Part shown: positions 1 to 12,300 of the stretch, one piece after another | How the letters are laid out: the number at the start of each line of letters is the position of its first letter | How positions within the stretch are numbered: position 1 is the first letter of the stretch | Assembly: GCF_050947875.1 (NCBI RefSeq) | Contig: NC_134569.1 | Coordinates: 21,861,631-21,925,630 of the forward strand | DNA: 64,000 nucleotides | Source of the DNA: Dermacentor variabilis | Lineage: Eukaryota; Arthropoda; Arachnida; Ixodida; Ixodidae | Direction: 5' to 3' | Translations under genes and position numbers: made by a program | The notes under the pieces: model-generated | The model's input: only the letters and a program-made list of their open reading frames with translations | The model's database searches: none | Told to the model about the DNA's origin: nothing

Positions 1-770
1 AAAACCAGCAGTCGAAGCGTGCCCCACTCTTATGAACGGCCCACCACGAGCTGCAGCCAGACTCGGCCAAGCCTTTCGTGACCTCAGCTGCCTTTCACGT
101 TCCTTTCGCTCAGCTCGAGGAAAGATCCAGGAGCACTTGCCTCTCGTCCCCATAATACCCAGGTGCGGTACGTAACACGGGCACGGGAATAACTGCACAG
201 CAACCAGAAGGAAGAAAAACCCTCAAAGTTGGCTTGAACAATGAGCGTAGAATAGACTCGTTTAATGAGCTCCGCACACGAACGACGCCTCCCGCAATCT
301 GGTTTGAATAGGCGGCGTTCTCGCCGCAGCACAATGCCCCGTCCCTGCCACTCTCATCCACTTCGTGAAGCGAGGGCAACAAGCTTCCACTCCTTCATGC
401 TCGAACACAGGAGCCGCATAAACTCTCTCTGCCTCGCGGAAGCACTCGGCAGGATCCATTCTTTGTTCCTACTCTACATGCGAGGTCCCGAGCGGCGGGT
501 CAATTTCATATCCCCTGGTTAAACCCCCTGCCCTTCCCTCTCTAACCGCTGTTCTGAAGCGGCATAAATGTGAATGCTCCTGAAGGCACCAGGGGAAAGC
601 TTACAGCACGTAAGAACTGAAGCGCCTAAGAAATACAAAGAGTAAAAGCTCTGAGCAAAAAAGAAAAGAAATAATAATTCAACCTGGAACGAAGCAATGA
701 AGATACAATAAAGAGCAAGAAATAGCTGCAGGTATTCCGCTCCATGGGAAGTGAGTTATTTGGCGTCCAA
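1..770. other. unassigned sequence
   Basis: GC-richer stretch at the left edge with overlapping short frames on both strands and no recognisable protein. It probably belongs to the repeat background downstream of the last visible unc-13 exon. Nothing further can be supported. Confidence 0.4.
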
Positions 771-789
771 CACATCCGTTCAGTGTGCC

Positions 790-950
790 TCTCATACGTC
801 GCGTTCGCCCAGCTAACGATTTCCGATGAGCACGAGGACGAGGGTTCGATTCCCGGCCGCAAAAGGTCGCATTCAGATGTGGAGCGGAATGAAAAACAAG
901 GCTAATGTACCGCGCTTTGGGCGCACGTTAAGAACTCTAGCTAGGAAAAA
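790..950 (+). mobile_element. tRNA-derived SINE fragment (tick type)
   Basis: Contains a degraded tRNA-like head with a good B box (GGTTCGATTCCC near 843) followed by a body resembling a SINE common in tick sequences (…GCATTC…GGAGCGGAATG…, then ACCGCGCTTTGGGCGCACGTT). The A-box half is decayed. Same family as the copies near 4445, 8300 and 30958. Confidence 0.6.
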
Positions 951-1274
951 TTAAGCTGGAACCCTCCGCGACGACATCTCATTAAAGGGGCCCTCCCGAG
1001 AACGCTTGTCGCAACTTCCGCATTGCTTTCGGACGTTAAAGGTAAACTGTAGCGAAATTTTACTTTGCCTAAATTGGTCATAAGTAAACAGTCCACACTA
1101 TGGTGAAGCTATACCTTGGCAAACTGCAGAGCTGGTCACTGCTGATTCTTTTATTAGCAGCCTTTGAATAGCGACTCGGCAGAGGACGCGTGGCTGGCGG
1201 GTATGACGTTAAGTCCAAGCACGTCACCTCCGTGATTTCCCAGCACGGCACGGGCATCATCATCGTAATCATCA

Positions 1275-2180
1275 AAAACATTTATTGGTCTCTATTTACA
1301 GAATATTTTGTTGTAGTCCATCAGTGTCTTCTTGGACGCTCTTGACTGGGTTTAGCAAGGATGGGGCCCTTTGTCCAGGGCTCCGACGGCCTCAGCTGCC
1401 CTGCGTGCTCGCTGCACGAGACCAATTTGGTCCTCGCAGCGGTCGCCGGCCAGCAGTGCCTCCCATTGCTCCGCACTTGAGTTTGTGATTTTGGGGACTG
1501 CTGTTACAAGTTGGCATTGCCATGTGGTGTGATACAAGGTGGGCTTTTGACCGCAGCCCATGCCGTCAGCTGCGCTTCTGGTGAGGCACATTTTACTTAA
1601 TAGGTTTAAGTTCGAGAAGCTTCCTGTCTGGAGCTGTCTCCAATCAGTGGCCTCCGCCCTCGTGAGTGATTTATGTGGGGGAGGATATGGTATCCCGGCT
1701 CATCTGTAGTGTGCCAATAAAGCCGACTATTTATTTGTAACAGAAGGACTTTCGAGTGTGGATTCTTCAGGTGCTCGGATTGTATACGCTCGAGCTACCC
1801 TGTCCGCTTCTTCGTTCCCCGCTTTTGTCGCATGTCCAGGCACCCACAGTATCTTGTGTTGGATCAGCTGTGGTTGTGTTGTGTGGTATGTTACGCCACC
1901 TGTCACCTCGAAGAGTATGCGGAGTGCACGGTGGCTTATTCTGCCGTTCAAGAAATGCCGGCAGGCGTCTTGAGAATCACTTAGACTAGTTAGAGATATG
2001 CCGGTTCTGAAGCCCTCCGCCGCCGCTAGAGCGACAGCTAGCTCCTCAGCTTCAGTCACGGTGCCTTGGCTTATTGAGCCGCACGTGATTTAGCGATGGT
2101 TTGCTTGATGACAGTGGCCGATATGCGTCCTTGTTTGGGACCTCGCGTGGCTGCGTTAACGTGCACTACATCTGCTGGAG
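1275..2180 (-). mobile_element. LINE 3' fragment, RNase H domain and C-terminus
   Basis: On the minus strand the segment 2059-1727 reads TEAEELAVALAAAEG, then HKILWVPGHATKAGNEEADR, the C-terminal part of a retroelement RNase H domain (acidic residue in EAEE; the catalytic-loop His and terminal Asp in VPGHATKAGNEEAD). Upstream, 2170-2060 still reads GPKQGRISATVI with stops. Downstream, 1591-1352 continues the C-terminal tail (SSAEQWEALLAGDRCEDQIG), followed by an AATAAA at about 1283. This is the layout of an I-clade LINE, truncated at its 5' end and frameshifted, so not functional. Confidence 0.8.
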
Positions 2181-2206
2181 TATGCACTACATCTGCTGGA
2201 GTACGT
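2162..2206 (+). repeat. two-copy 21-bp tandem repeat
   Basis: The unit TGCACTACATCTGCTGGAGTA occurs twice head to tail, followed by a partial third start (CGTGCATTGG). Confidence 0.8.
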
Positions 2207-2751
2207 GCATTGGATGCAATCTGCACGTGCTGCCTGCTTGCCTTCGTGTAGGTTCGGGTGCATGCTATTCGGCATCGTGTTCACTCTGAGTCACCTGCGG
2301 ATTTCATCCGGTATGTCAGGTCTTAATTTGTTCGTTTGAGAAGTGCTCGGCCCGTTGGTGTTTGCCTGAGTCTCCCGCGGGCGCTCCTTAATCTCGGAGG
2401 TCATGCCGAGGAGGTATTGAGACCTCTCACTGTTTTGGCTCATGCGTTTCTTTCAGTAAGTGCTAATGGCTGCGTATCTACTAATACCCCTCTTTTTTTT
2501 TTTCGGCATCCATTTGTGCAAGCTTTCCGTGACGCGTCCACTCGTAATTCAAGAAAATAAAAAAAAAAGTGCGCGGAGGCTGCTCTATATCAACGCTATC
2601 TGCAACGAAGCTCTAATGAAACCAGCCTCCAAATTTAAACCTCGTCGCACAGTACGGTAGCTCAGGCCAACAGCAGTGAATAGTATGTGCAAGTTGCTCA
2701 GGTTATATAGTTTATTAATGAAGCAGTGCGCAATGCATAAAAATGAAGTCG

Positions 2752-2781
2752 GCACGCGGCCTCTTATAAGAGGCCGCGTGC
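2752..2781. repeat. perfect 30-bp palindrome
   Basis: Two 15-bp arms (GCACGCGGCCTCTTA and its complement) meet with no spacer. No promoter or gene neighbours it; it sits in unassigned sequence. Confidence 0.85.
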
Positions 2782-4046
2782 AAATTGGTAAACTTACAGT
2801 GGTCTTTTTCTGAAGAATTGAAGGGTATAAAGCAGCGTAATAAGTTAGCCACGTGCTTCTAAACAAAGTTGTCAGGACGCGCGACCACACGACATTATAC
2901 GTTCCTGTGGATGAATGCGGTCATAGTTTCGCGTTCCTTGCTGTAACGCGGTCACAATCGCTATCGTACACTCTTCAGATTCAATACTGCTGAAAGTTGA
3001 TACAGTAGTCAAGTCTGGCGATGACGAACAGGTCTATGCGTTAAATATAGTTCGATATATCAGGTAACTGCATGTATACACTGAAAATCACTTATGACGA
3101 ATAAAAATTCTTCAGTGTTCGTTATCTGCGCATTCGTTATCTTGCCGTGTGGAAATAAAAACAATAAAGGAATCAATGAATAGACAACAAAGCTATGCGT
3201 AGCAAGCAGTAATTTTTGCCCGTGCCTTGAACTGTCTTTAGGCGTCAACTAATAATGTCGTTTCCGATGCGCGAGACTGCCGTAGGCCTGCTCCAATACA
3301 CTTCCCTCAATGTCGGCACAGTGCCGTCGCGGCACATCCACCGCAGAAAGTGCGCCCTGAAGTGTCGGGGGGCGAGCAGACTGGTCACGTTCGGTGGTTT
3401 GATGAAGCTAACAGCGGACGTCTCGAGTTTGACTTAAATAATGTCCAATTCGTTAGAAGGCAGTTATATCACATGAGTATTGGTCAATAAGTTTCGTGTG
3501 TTCGACATAGATAATAATTCGCTTTATCCGAGTTGGATGCATTTGGGTACGACTAAAGACTCGCTCCCGCCTCAATGTACAGGAGTGGGCGTGGTAATTT
3601 GGCGATGGTGACAAAATAAAGCCTACTGTACGAAGTAAATGACGTAATTGCTCGCAAACTTACGCTACGCGGTCAATTTACGTCACGCGCATTATATGCT
3701 AAGATATTGCGTCAAGTATTACGAACGTATTCAAAGTGAAAAAGCTAACAAAGAAGCACTAGCTGAGTCGTGCATTAGGAATACAAAAATTGTAACACAT
3801 TTAATGATACCAAATGGAGAGAAATGTTAGCTCTTCGACCTCCGCAAGAGTGATCCGTCCGTACAGAGTACACATGCCAAACCTATAGCAGCTGGCAGCA
3901 GGAGAAGGTCGGATACTTCACATTCCCGCCCCGATTCCACGCTTGTGTACGAGCGCTTCCCTCGTGAATTGAAAACTCAATCCCAGAGAGCCCTGCAGAA
4001 AGGTTCGGCGCTACCAGTGCCGCTTTCACGCCAACACCGGAGCACT

Positions 4047-4080
4047 CCGCGTGTTACAGCCATCCGGCTGTAACACGCGG
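4047..4080. repeat. hairpin with perfect 15-bp arms
   Basis: Arms CCGCGTGTTACAGCC and GGCTGTAACACGCGG flank the loop ATCC. No T-tract follows on either side, so a Pol III or bacterial-type terminator is not supported. Confidence 0.8.
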
Positions 4081-4225
4081 AACATTTCATTCTCACTTTG
4101 CTTTTTTGTCAACCATAACACCTTGTCCCTTTCTTTTACCGCAAAGGTTCCATCCATACTTCGCCTCTTGGCTCTCGTGATTGCAGTAAATCGAGTTGTC
4201 CTATCTATGTGCGTTTATATGAGGT

Positions 4226-4227
<2 letters not shown>

Positions 4228-4296
<69 letters not shown>
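4228..4296. repeat. (TA)n microsatellite
   Basis: About 34 uninterrupted TA units. The Ile-Tyr repeat frames across it are artefacts of the dinucleotide repeat. Confidence 0.95.
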
Positions 4297-4444
4297 TGTC
4301 CGGGCTAGAATGCAATACAGGGACTACAGAGATAGGGATCGTCCGATCTGCGTGCGAAGGCAAATCAATGATGAACTAGGCGTGAACGGAGCAACCAATA
4401 TCCTTATAGATGACCAGCGATTTCTAACAGCTTTCTTGACAAAA

Positions 4445-4570
4445 CCCGCCGTGGCGACTCACTGGATGTAGGATTTTGTTCCGCTGTTGAGCAAACGGAC
4501 ACGGGTTCGATTTTCCGACCGCGCCGGCAACGTTGAGACGGCGGGGAAATGCCAAAACACCCTTGCAGCG
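4445..4570 (+). mobile_element. tRNA-derived SINE, head portion
   Basis: Starts CCCGCCGTGGCGACTCACTG, resembling the tRNA-like head of a tick SINE, continues through CTGTTGAGCA to a B box (GGGTTCGATTTTCC near 4504), then a short body (GGGGAAATGCCAAAACACCC). The A box is diverged. Confidence 0.65.
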
Positions 4571-4789
4571 GAGGGGGAGTGTTGCCTGATGCAGGCCGAC
4601 CTAGCTTTCCAAAAGCTGCCAGCAACTGCTATGCCCGAGGACTACTATGAAGTGCGGTAGGGGCCCCTCACAATACGTCTAGTAACAAACAGCATCTGTT
4701 AACATAACGGCATCTGACCAAGAGAGAAGTTCACAGGAGGATGTATGCTTGAGCGATGAACATTGGCCGAACACGAAATGCCGCTGGAG

Positions 4790-4841
4790 CCTACGTTTCG
4801 ACAATGCCCTGACGAAGAAGCCCCTTTGTCGAAACGTAGCG
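4790..4841. repeat. imperfect hairpin, 14-bp arms
   Basis: CTACGTTTCGACAA is followed after about 21 bases by TTGTCGAAACGTAG. The spacer contains GACGAAGAAG, a word also found in the foldback family near 56 and 62.8 kb. Confidence 0.7.
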
Positions 4842-5536
4842 ACATTCTGTGCTATAACGCTGCTCGCCGCCACTCAAGTGCATCAGATTTGAACCGGGGC
4901 GAGACAGACTGCGCGCCATCCCCTTCATGTCGTCTTGTTGCACGTGCCACGCACACCCACGGTCCCCCACTCACTCTCCAGCGCAGCATCGCGGAGGAAC
5001 TTTAGGAGCAGCCGAATCTCACTTACATAGCCCTCACGTGAACAAAACGCCACTTGCGCTCGAGTGTTGGGTCATTTTTGAGTATCAGTCCATCCATGAC
5101 CACGTTACATTTCTTTTTTATCAAGTTCCGGAAAACCTAACAAATCATCATTGACGCCACCAAGAGCTCGACAGTGCACATACTGTGCTGAAGCAAGGTT
5201 TCTGAGTACGTTAGGTAACGTGCCCAGAAATTCATTGCGCAGTGCCCGATGGATCTGGAGTGACTGAAATTACTCCCGACCCGTCGGCCACGAAGCCCCT
5301 CGTGACCCAGTTGTGTAGCTCCGGTACGCAATACCACCTCGATTATTATGAAGTGTACACGACAGAACTTCCTTATGACAATCAGTGTCTAGTGAACGAA
5401 TTACCCGTGTTAGCCCGGACAGGGACGGAATTAAAAGTTAACGTGCCGCTGTTTCGCTGTGCCTTTGTTGAAACACTAAATGTCGGCACGAATTCCAGCG
5501 TATAAGTGTCGCGCTCTTGTGTTGTACTCGACCCGG

Positions 5537-5665
<129 letters not shown>

Positions 5666-5764
5666 TGACCGAGGGGCCCGATTTTTATTAGTCATATCAT
5701 AAGAAGCCAACAAACACTGACACGAAGGACAACATAGGGGAAATTAGATGTGCTTAATATGTGA

Positions 5765-5935
5765 AATGAAGAAACGATAAATTAATGGAAATCAAAGTGG
5801 ATGAAAAAAACAACTTGCCGCAGGTGGGGACCGAACCCACAACCTTCGCATTTCGCGTGCGATGCTCTACCAATTGAGCTACCGCGGCGCTGTTTCCCCA
5901 TCCACTTTCTTGGGTATTTATGTGTCCGAGTAGAA
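5765..5935 (-). mobile_element. Ruka-like tRNA-derived SINE
   Basis: The minus strand from 5890 to 5817 folds as a tRNA-like head: GCCGCGGTAGCTCAATTGGT (A box TAGCTCAATTGG), an anticodon stem TCGCA/TGCGA, and B box GGGTTCGGTCCC. Position 33 of the anticodon loop is G instead of the near-universal T, and no intact acceptor-stem tRNA function is evident, so I call it a SINE head rather than a tRNA gene. It resembles the Ruka family described from ticks. It is bordered on both sides by TA-rich microsatellite. Confidence 0.75.
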
Positions 5936-5940
5936 CACAT

Positions 5941-6130
<190 letters not shown>

Positions 6131-6504
6131 TGTTTTTATACGCCATGATCAAACTAGTACCAACCACCGTGTTCTTTACTGACCACATACAGAGACACTC
6201 GCTGTTGCATGACGTGCCATCCGGCGCAGCGCCTCACTGGAGCGGCGGCTGTTTTTCCCTCTGGCCTAGCCTAGCCTATTAGCGTCAGCTGAAAGTGACA
6301 CCCTCAAAAGGTGATAGGCACATAATAGGGCGCAACTAAGCGTTTTAATCTCTACCACTGCATTGTCATAAGCAACGAACGCTCTGTCCTGGCTCTCCCG
6401 CGCTCCACGAAAGAGGAACGCTTGAAACTCTTTCTTTTTTCTGTCGCGAAAATTTTAGACCCCAGATTGAACTTACCATATGTATACCATTGAACTTACC
6501 AGAT

Positions 6505-7300
6505 AAGAACTTGCCAAGCTCAACCCGAAATCTGCACCAGGACTTGATGGGATAACTAACAAAACACTCAGGAACCTCGACGATGCATCCATCCGAGCTC
6601 TCACGAACTACATGAATAACTGCTGGAAGCAAGGTGGCATTCCAAATCAATGGAAAGGAGCCCACATCATCTTTTTACCGAATGCTGGGAAGAAACCACA
6701 ACTGACGAACTTAAGGCACATATCGCTAACATCCTGTGTCGGTAAACTCATGGAACATGTGGTTCTCACACGCGTCACGAGATACATGGATGATGGAGGA
6801 TTTTACCCAAATACCATAGTTGGATTTTGACCTAAGTTATCGACGCACGATATCGTGTTCAAACTGAAACATCAGATCATAGATGCGGGTGCGAACACTC
6901 TATAGACACCAATGCGATACTAGGGCTCGATCTAACAAAGGCATTTGACACTGTCATGCACAAGGCAATACTATAAAATCTCAGAGAGCTGGATGTAGGG
7001 CGTAAAATATACGCGTACGTCAATGACTTCTTGACGGCAAAGAAAGGTAGATTCTGTCAAGAAAGGGCGGACCTACAACATATGGTTTGGGCTTGTCCTC
7101 GGACACCCACACAGAATAAAACACACAAGACCAAGGGGCAGTGGGAGACCGCGCTGCTCAGCTATGCATCGGAAGACCAACTTCAGGCAATCCTGCAGGC
7201 CGAAGATGCCGCCAGGGCCCAAGGGCTCGAGGCCGTCGTCTATAGGTAGAGAGGCCCAGGTCTCATAAATAGGTTGTACTAAAATAAAGTATATTCCTCC
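6505..7300 (+). mobile_element. internally deleted LINE (I/Jockey-like) with RT remnant
   Basis: From 6510 the plus strand reads a reverse transcriptase N-terminus: LNPKSAPGLDGITNKTLRNL, then GGIPNQWKGAHIIFLPNAGK and ISLTSCVGKLMEHVVL. After a stop near 6828 the RT continues in another frame (LGLDLTKAFD at about 6925, where the catalytic Asp lies). At about 7040-7050 it jumps to the element's far C-terminus (LQHMVWACPRTPTQ, WETALLSYASEDQLQAILQA) ending at 7249, followed by AATAAA near 7282 and TCCTCCTCC. The missing middle, including YADD and RNase H, indicates a deletion. Stops and frameshifts make it inactive. Confidence 0.8.
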
Positions 7301-7314
7301 TCCTCCCAGATTCT

Positions 7315-7560
7315 GGCTTATATCTGATGTTTCCGGACGTAATTAAGCTTGTTCGAGAAATATTTGCCTCTTTCAGTTGTATAGATGCTTTATAATTCTG
7401 CTTTTATATATGATCATCACGTTATCTTGCTCTGCGCTGTTGCCAAACTTGTTCTAGGAGGTTGAGAACGCCTCAAGCCATTCATTGCGGCTTTTCTCTC
7501 AACCTTCTCCATTTATGTTGTATAAATGGAAAATAAACAAAGTTTGATTTGATTTAAGAT
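7315..7560 (+). mobile_element. possible LINE 3' untranslated tail
   Basis: No coding content, but it ends AATAAACAAAGTTTGATTTG and then ATTT, a short 3'-end repeat pattern usual for CR1/L2-type elements in ticks. Weak identification. Confidence 0.35.
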
Positions 7561-8290
7561 GGAGATAAGAAAAACAAAGGCGGCAAGTACGAATAGGAGA
7601 CATTCCGATAAGAAAACAGCCTGTCATATCCAGTCTCTTTCTGCCAGGTCATGCTCTTTAGTCAGTGCTTTCCAATGATCCTACACTTGTTCCGGCCTGA
7701 AGCCTGTTCCTCTCCTTCATGACAGAATACGATAAATGCATCAACAACAGATGATGCGATGCGTCTCGGGCGTCGTGAGCCCCGATGTTTTTTAGTCATT
7801 CTTACAACAAAAGCATAAAAAGAAGAAAGACACAGACATGCGCACGGGCACTACAGACACTACAGCGTCTCTAGAAACCGAATGATTCACGATGCTTAAC
7901 AGGATTCTTAACAGGCACGCTACGCTGTACAGGCCCCGTGGATGTAGGTCAAGTACTCAACATGCAAATATGTGGTCGAGTTTTGAAAGGACTTTCACGG
8001 AAAAAAGGGTCTCAGACTTTTTTCAAAATTTACTCGAAAGCTGTTCTGTATCAGTAATTGCTCACCGAGTTCAGCGCCAACTGCAGCAAGCTTTCAATGG
8101 GCAACTTAGTTATGATATTTAGTGCTAAATTTAGGCTATATAAAAAAATGAATCCTGCCTGAACGGAAGATGATTCCCATAGTGCGGCTGTTTACCGGCA
8201 TATTCTGTAGACAGCGCTATCAGTTCGGCCCAAAGCCACAGTCCGATTGTCCGGTAACTGCGTCTTGAGGCCGCCGCACATTTATCGTTC
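7560..8290. other. unassigned sequence
   Basis: No exon, RNA or clear repeat recognised. Short frames only. Confidence 0.4.
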
Positions 8291-8299
8291 GTAAAAAAA

Positions 8300-8455
8300 T
8301 AATTATGAGGTTTCACGTGCCAAAACCACGATATAATTATGAGGAACGCCGCAATGGGGGATTCCAAAATAACTTGAACTGCCTGCGGTTCTTTAAAGTG
8401 CACCTAAATCTAAGTGTAAGAGTGTTTTCGCATTTCGTCCTCATCTAAATGCGGC
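8300..8455 (-). mobile_element. SINE body fragment (tick tRNA-SINE family)
   Basis: Reads on the plus strand as ATTATGAGGTTTCACGTGCC, then AAAACCACGATATAATTATG, …GGTTCTTTAAAGTGCACCTA…, GTTTTCGCATTTCG. This is the body of the SINE whose head is at 4445. The tRNA-like head would lie on the right (minus strand) but is missing after AATGCGGC at 8454. Confidence 0.7.
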
Positions 8456-9302
8456 TCCCGCAAATCGTTGTTCTTTTTCTTCTTCGTTTACTCCAAACGT
8501 AGCCCGCAGTTTACAAACACGATGGCAAATAAATACGTTTCTAGAGAATACACGAAATAACCGCAGGAAAGGGAGGCGTTTGGCCGCCACTTTGGGCATC
8601 GTAATTTTTAGCATGACGCTCATCCCGCACACGGGGCCCATAAACGAAAGTTCCGCTCGGTAGACCACGTGCGGGGAGGAAACTGCAACCGCGCCGGCCG
8701 GGCTTATTTGGCAATCAGTGTGGCCACCTCGTCGAACCTCATCAAGAAACGGTGGCCAAGAATCTTCGGAAGTAATATGGCGCGAGCTGGTTTCGAAAGA
8801 AGTGGTCTGGCCGATGGGTGCAAGAGTGGCGATGCGGGCGCGAGAGGCCAGCGACGAAAAAAAAAGAACAGAGAGAGAGATGGAGACGAAGAACAAGGCA
8901 GAAAGCGATAAGCACGGGGGAAATGAACGTCTCGAACTTTCTTTCTGCGGGTCTTTCAAAAATGAGAATCCGGTCACGACTGTCTGCACAGCACGGTTAC
9001 ATAAGCACGGATTGGGCTGATCGATAAGCAATGTGTGCCGCTTTGGAAAATAAAAGATACCCAGAAAAAGAAGAAAAAAAAAAGGCACAGCAGCAGAATC
9101 GAACGCACGGGAGGGAAACGGCCGAAGCGAAGGCGAGCGAACGCGAGCACGCCTCGTTAACTCCCCGCCTGCGGCGAGGGCGACCAGACTCACGGTACGC
9201 GCCGTCTCTGCGGAATTCAAGAACGCAAAGTTGTGCTTTTCTCTTTCTTTTTTTTTCTCTCGTTCAGCTATTGAGAAGGAGCAAACATACCAACGCCGGT
9301 TG
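8441..9302. other. GC-rich block with long open frames, unidentified
   Basis: A minus-strand frame of 259 codons spans 9220-8441, and plus-strand frames of 80-100 codons overlap it. The predicted peptide is Arg/Ser/Phe-rich without a recognisable domain, contains a hydrophobic run (FFFLLFLGIF), and starts in the SINE neighbourhood. It could be part of a transposable element or chance openness in GC-rich DNA. No splice signals tie it to unc-13. Confidence 0.25.
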
Positions 9303-12300
9303 AGTAAAAAATGTCTTTCACATCCGAAACAGGCAGCCTGCAGATGCCAGGCTTGAAAGAACTAAAAAGAAAAGAAGAATAAAAAAAAAGAAAACGACCA
9401 AGTTCGCATTGGTCGTACACGTACTATAGATACAGGAGCACGTGTCAGCGAATCTTTCAAATGATATTTGGTATTAGATGGGTGTAAACTACAAACACAG
9501 GTTGCGACGGAACTAACACGGCAGCAGTGACAGATTTCACTGTTGCCTGTTTCATTTTATGCGACAGCATACGAAGGCTGGGAAGTGTACAGAAAACATT
9601 GTGTACATGACTTAGGTGCAGAAGACGTGAAAACGAACTACACTTCGCAAACTAAAAAGAACCCTTGGTGGCGTATCTGGCATTCGAGCTCGGTTCCGCT
9701 GAGTTAAGAAGCTATAGTACACATTCACACTTTCCCATTATGTAAACTACAAACTGATTGCGTAATTGCGTAACATAACGCATGACCTACACTAGATTAC
9801 TGAGGATCTATTTCCTATTTCACGCAGAAATCCATTTACAAAGACAAAGGAAAGAAAAGTAATTATGCCTACCAGCCGCATCCCCTCCGCAAATTAAGAA
9901 GAAGCATAGATTAGAGCAGCACCAAAAGAGAAAAGAAAGAATTAGACGCACATCCACCCTGGCGCAAATGCTGTGTACTCACGTAAGAAGGACGCGGGAC
10001 CTTTCTAAAAACAGCACGCACCATTACGCACAGTGAAAATGACCTTAATCTTGAATGCGATCCATCTTTAATTCACGTCGAAAACTGGTGAGCTCTTGCA
10101 TGCATGTATGCAGGCAAATGAGCCCGTGGTCAATCCTCTGCGCTCTGACCTTATCACTCCAGTCTTAGAAAAGTGATTCCCAGTGGTCGTACAGTTCTTA
10201 GGTACGGAACCTTTGCTGCGAAGAACTTCAGAGACGGTATGAAAGGTTGACTGCGTACACAAGGCTGATTGTCTTATCGCTTGTCGCGGAATACTAATGA
10301 CTCCTAAATTAGGCAGCAGCAGTCGAACTTTGCCAAGTCAGACTTAACCCGCAAATGATGGACATTTATACATTGATGCGTCAGTTGCTTAACTGCCATG
10401 ATGCGCATGACTCTATCTCTGTCACGTTGGCTGCAGTTTTCACCTGAGAGATCGGGCCGACCAAAGGGAATTTGCATAGGAGGCCGCGCACAGACATGGC
10501 CCCACCTCGTAAAATGCAATAGGTCGTTGGAGCAATGGGGACAATCTCGAATGCCATGAAACATGTGACTTCCCTTTGTTGTCCGTCGTGTGATTGCACA
10601 TGCGACAAATGTTGCCCGGAGAGTGCGGCAGGCAAAAGAGCCATACTACCGTTGTGCTCAAAAGCCATGTACTGGCTAAGTAATCTTCAGCGCTCGACAC
10701 GACTGCATGCAGGCTGCAGGTCCAATCAGATTATCAACAGCTCATCGAGAAAGTGTGCAGCTAATCTGCGATAAGCTAACTGCCTCACCCAGCCTTTCGC
10801 CAGGATGTACCCTTCCGTGACACCATACAATGATACCGTGGCTCCAAGTCTTGGTTTTCTGTTTCCATGCAGAAGAAAGAAAGTTGTGCTTCCTGCTGCG
10901 CTCCAGCAGGCATAACAACCACCACATTTACACACCATGAAAGTAACTCAACAACTCTGGTTTTATTCCACGAGCGATGCGTGGTGCCATGTGACGATAT
11001 CATACAACAACATTGTAAACGTGATCACAAAGCCGCCGCTCGATGAACCACAAGAATTTCACGTGAAATGAAAGTTACTATCTCTCTACTATGCCCACGG
11101 AATGAAACATGTAAATTTGGGGCTGATTAATGTGCACACTTTCCTTCACACCGTCTGATAAGCTACTGTAATATCAATGCAATAATTTAGCTCGTACACT
11201 TAGATCATAGTCTGCATCACCTTTAGTCACGGAAAAAGAACTTTCAGTGATTAGATTCGTAGTGGCAGGATATAACATTTTCGAGTAATTGGGCGTATTA
11301 AGCGTTCTACTTAATGTTTCTCTGTCGCGTATCATTTCATGAGCATAGCACATATTACAAAGCACTAGAATCTCCTGGAGTCTTTCTTTGTTCACACGGC
11401 AAGAGATGCCTTTACTGGCAATTGTAATTAAGTAACAATGCTGATAGCTGGGCTAGTTGGCTCGTTGGATACATTGAAAAGGAGAGAAGGGGGCAGACTA
11501 GTGCAATCTGTCCTGCAACGCTTGTGACACGAGCCTTCTTTGTGTCTGTGTGTTCGCGCTACAAGATCTTGTAAAGTCCTCCTGCAGACTGCCCCCTTGT
11601 TTCCTTGTGTCCCATCTTGTCGAGCACTTTGTATCAATGTTTAAGTAATGCTATATATGCTCTTCATTGGCACTGAAGCTTGGCAGAATATACCATCTGA
11701 ACTAAAGACAAACAACTTCAACCCTGAAATAAAGTACTTTATCAATGCACAATGCGGACTAAATATGTCTCAGCTAGTGGACCCTCGCACTACCCAAGTT
11801 CTATAAATTTTGTAGTCACCTTAAACATGCTAGCCTATCCACAACACTTTTCACACACTGAACTTGCTGCCCAGATCTCATTTGTATATCAATTACTTAA
11901 CTACTCCTCTAATAGCCTATACATGTTTTGAATTGTGGTAGACTTCATGGTGACATATATGTTCGTGTTCATTCCGAAACAATGAATAAGTCACAAATGT
12001 AGCGCTTTCGGCAAGTTGGTACTGCACGATCAACCTTTGTGTGTGTAAGCTATCAATCGCGCTATAAGACAAAAAAGCTTTTGAAAGTGCAGTATGTATG
12101 TGTGTTGCGGGTGCACTGTGCGTGCACTGGCGAGCTTTAGAATAGAGTACACCCAAGCGTAGTGGCATTGTGGGTCCTTCACGTTCTTTTGTGTTTACTG
12201 TGTGTTCTCTCATATGCCAATGCAATGTTCGTCCCCGTTTTCACCCTCGTTTATCGTGCGCTACAGCTAGAGTTACCGTATATGCTACCAAAGGCTACCC

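Larger units (their letters stand above)
2210..4225. other. unassigned intron-like sequence
   Basis: No coding exon recognised. Holds the palindrome at 2752-2781 and a 15-bp-arm hairpin at 4047-4080 (loop ATCC). All open frames are under about 100 codons and show no family resemblance. Confidence 0.4.

Noticed and set aside
4051..4471. Ile-Tyr repeat frames
   Set aside because: Artefact of the TA microsatellite.
5817..5890. tRNA gene on the minus strand
   Set aside because: A and B boxes and cloverleaf are recognisable, but the anticodon loop has G at position 33 and the sequence matches a widespread tick SINE head. Treated as a SINE.
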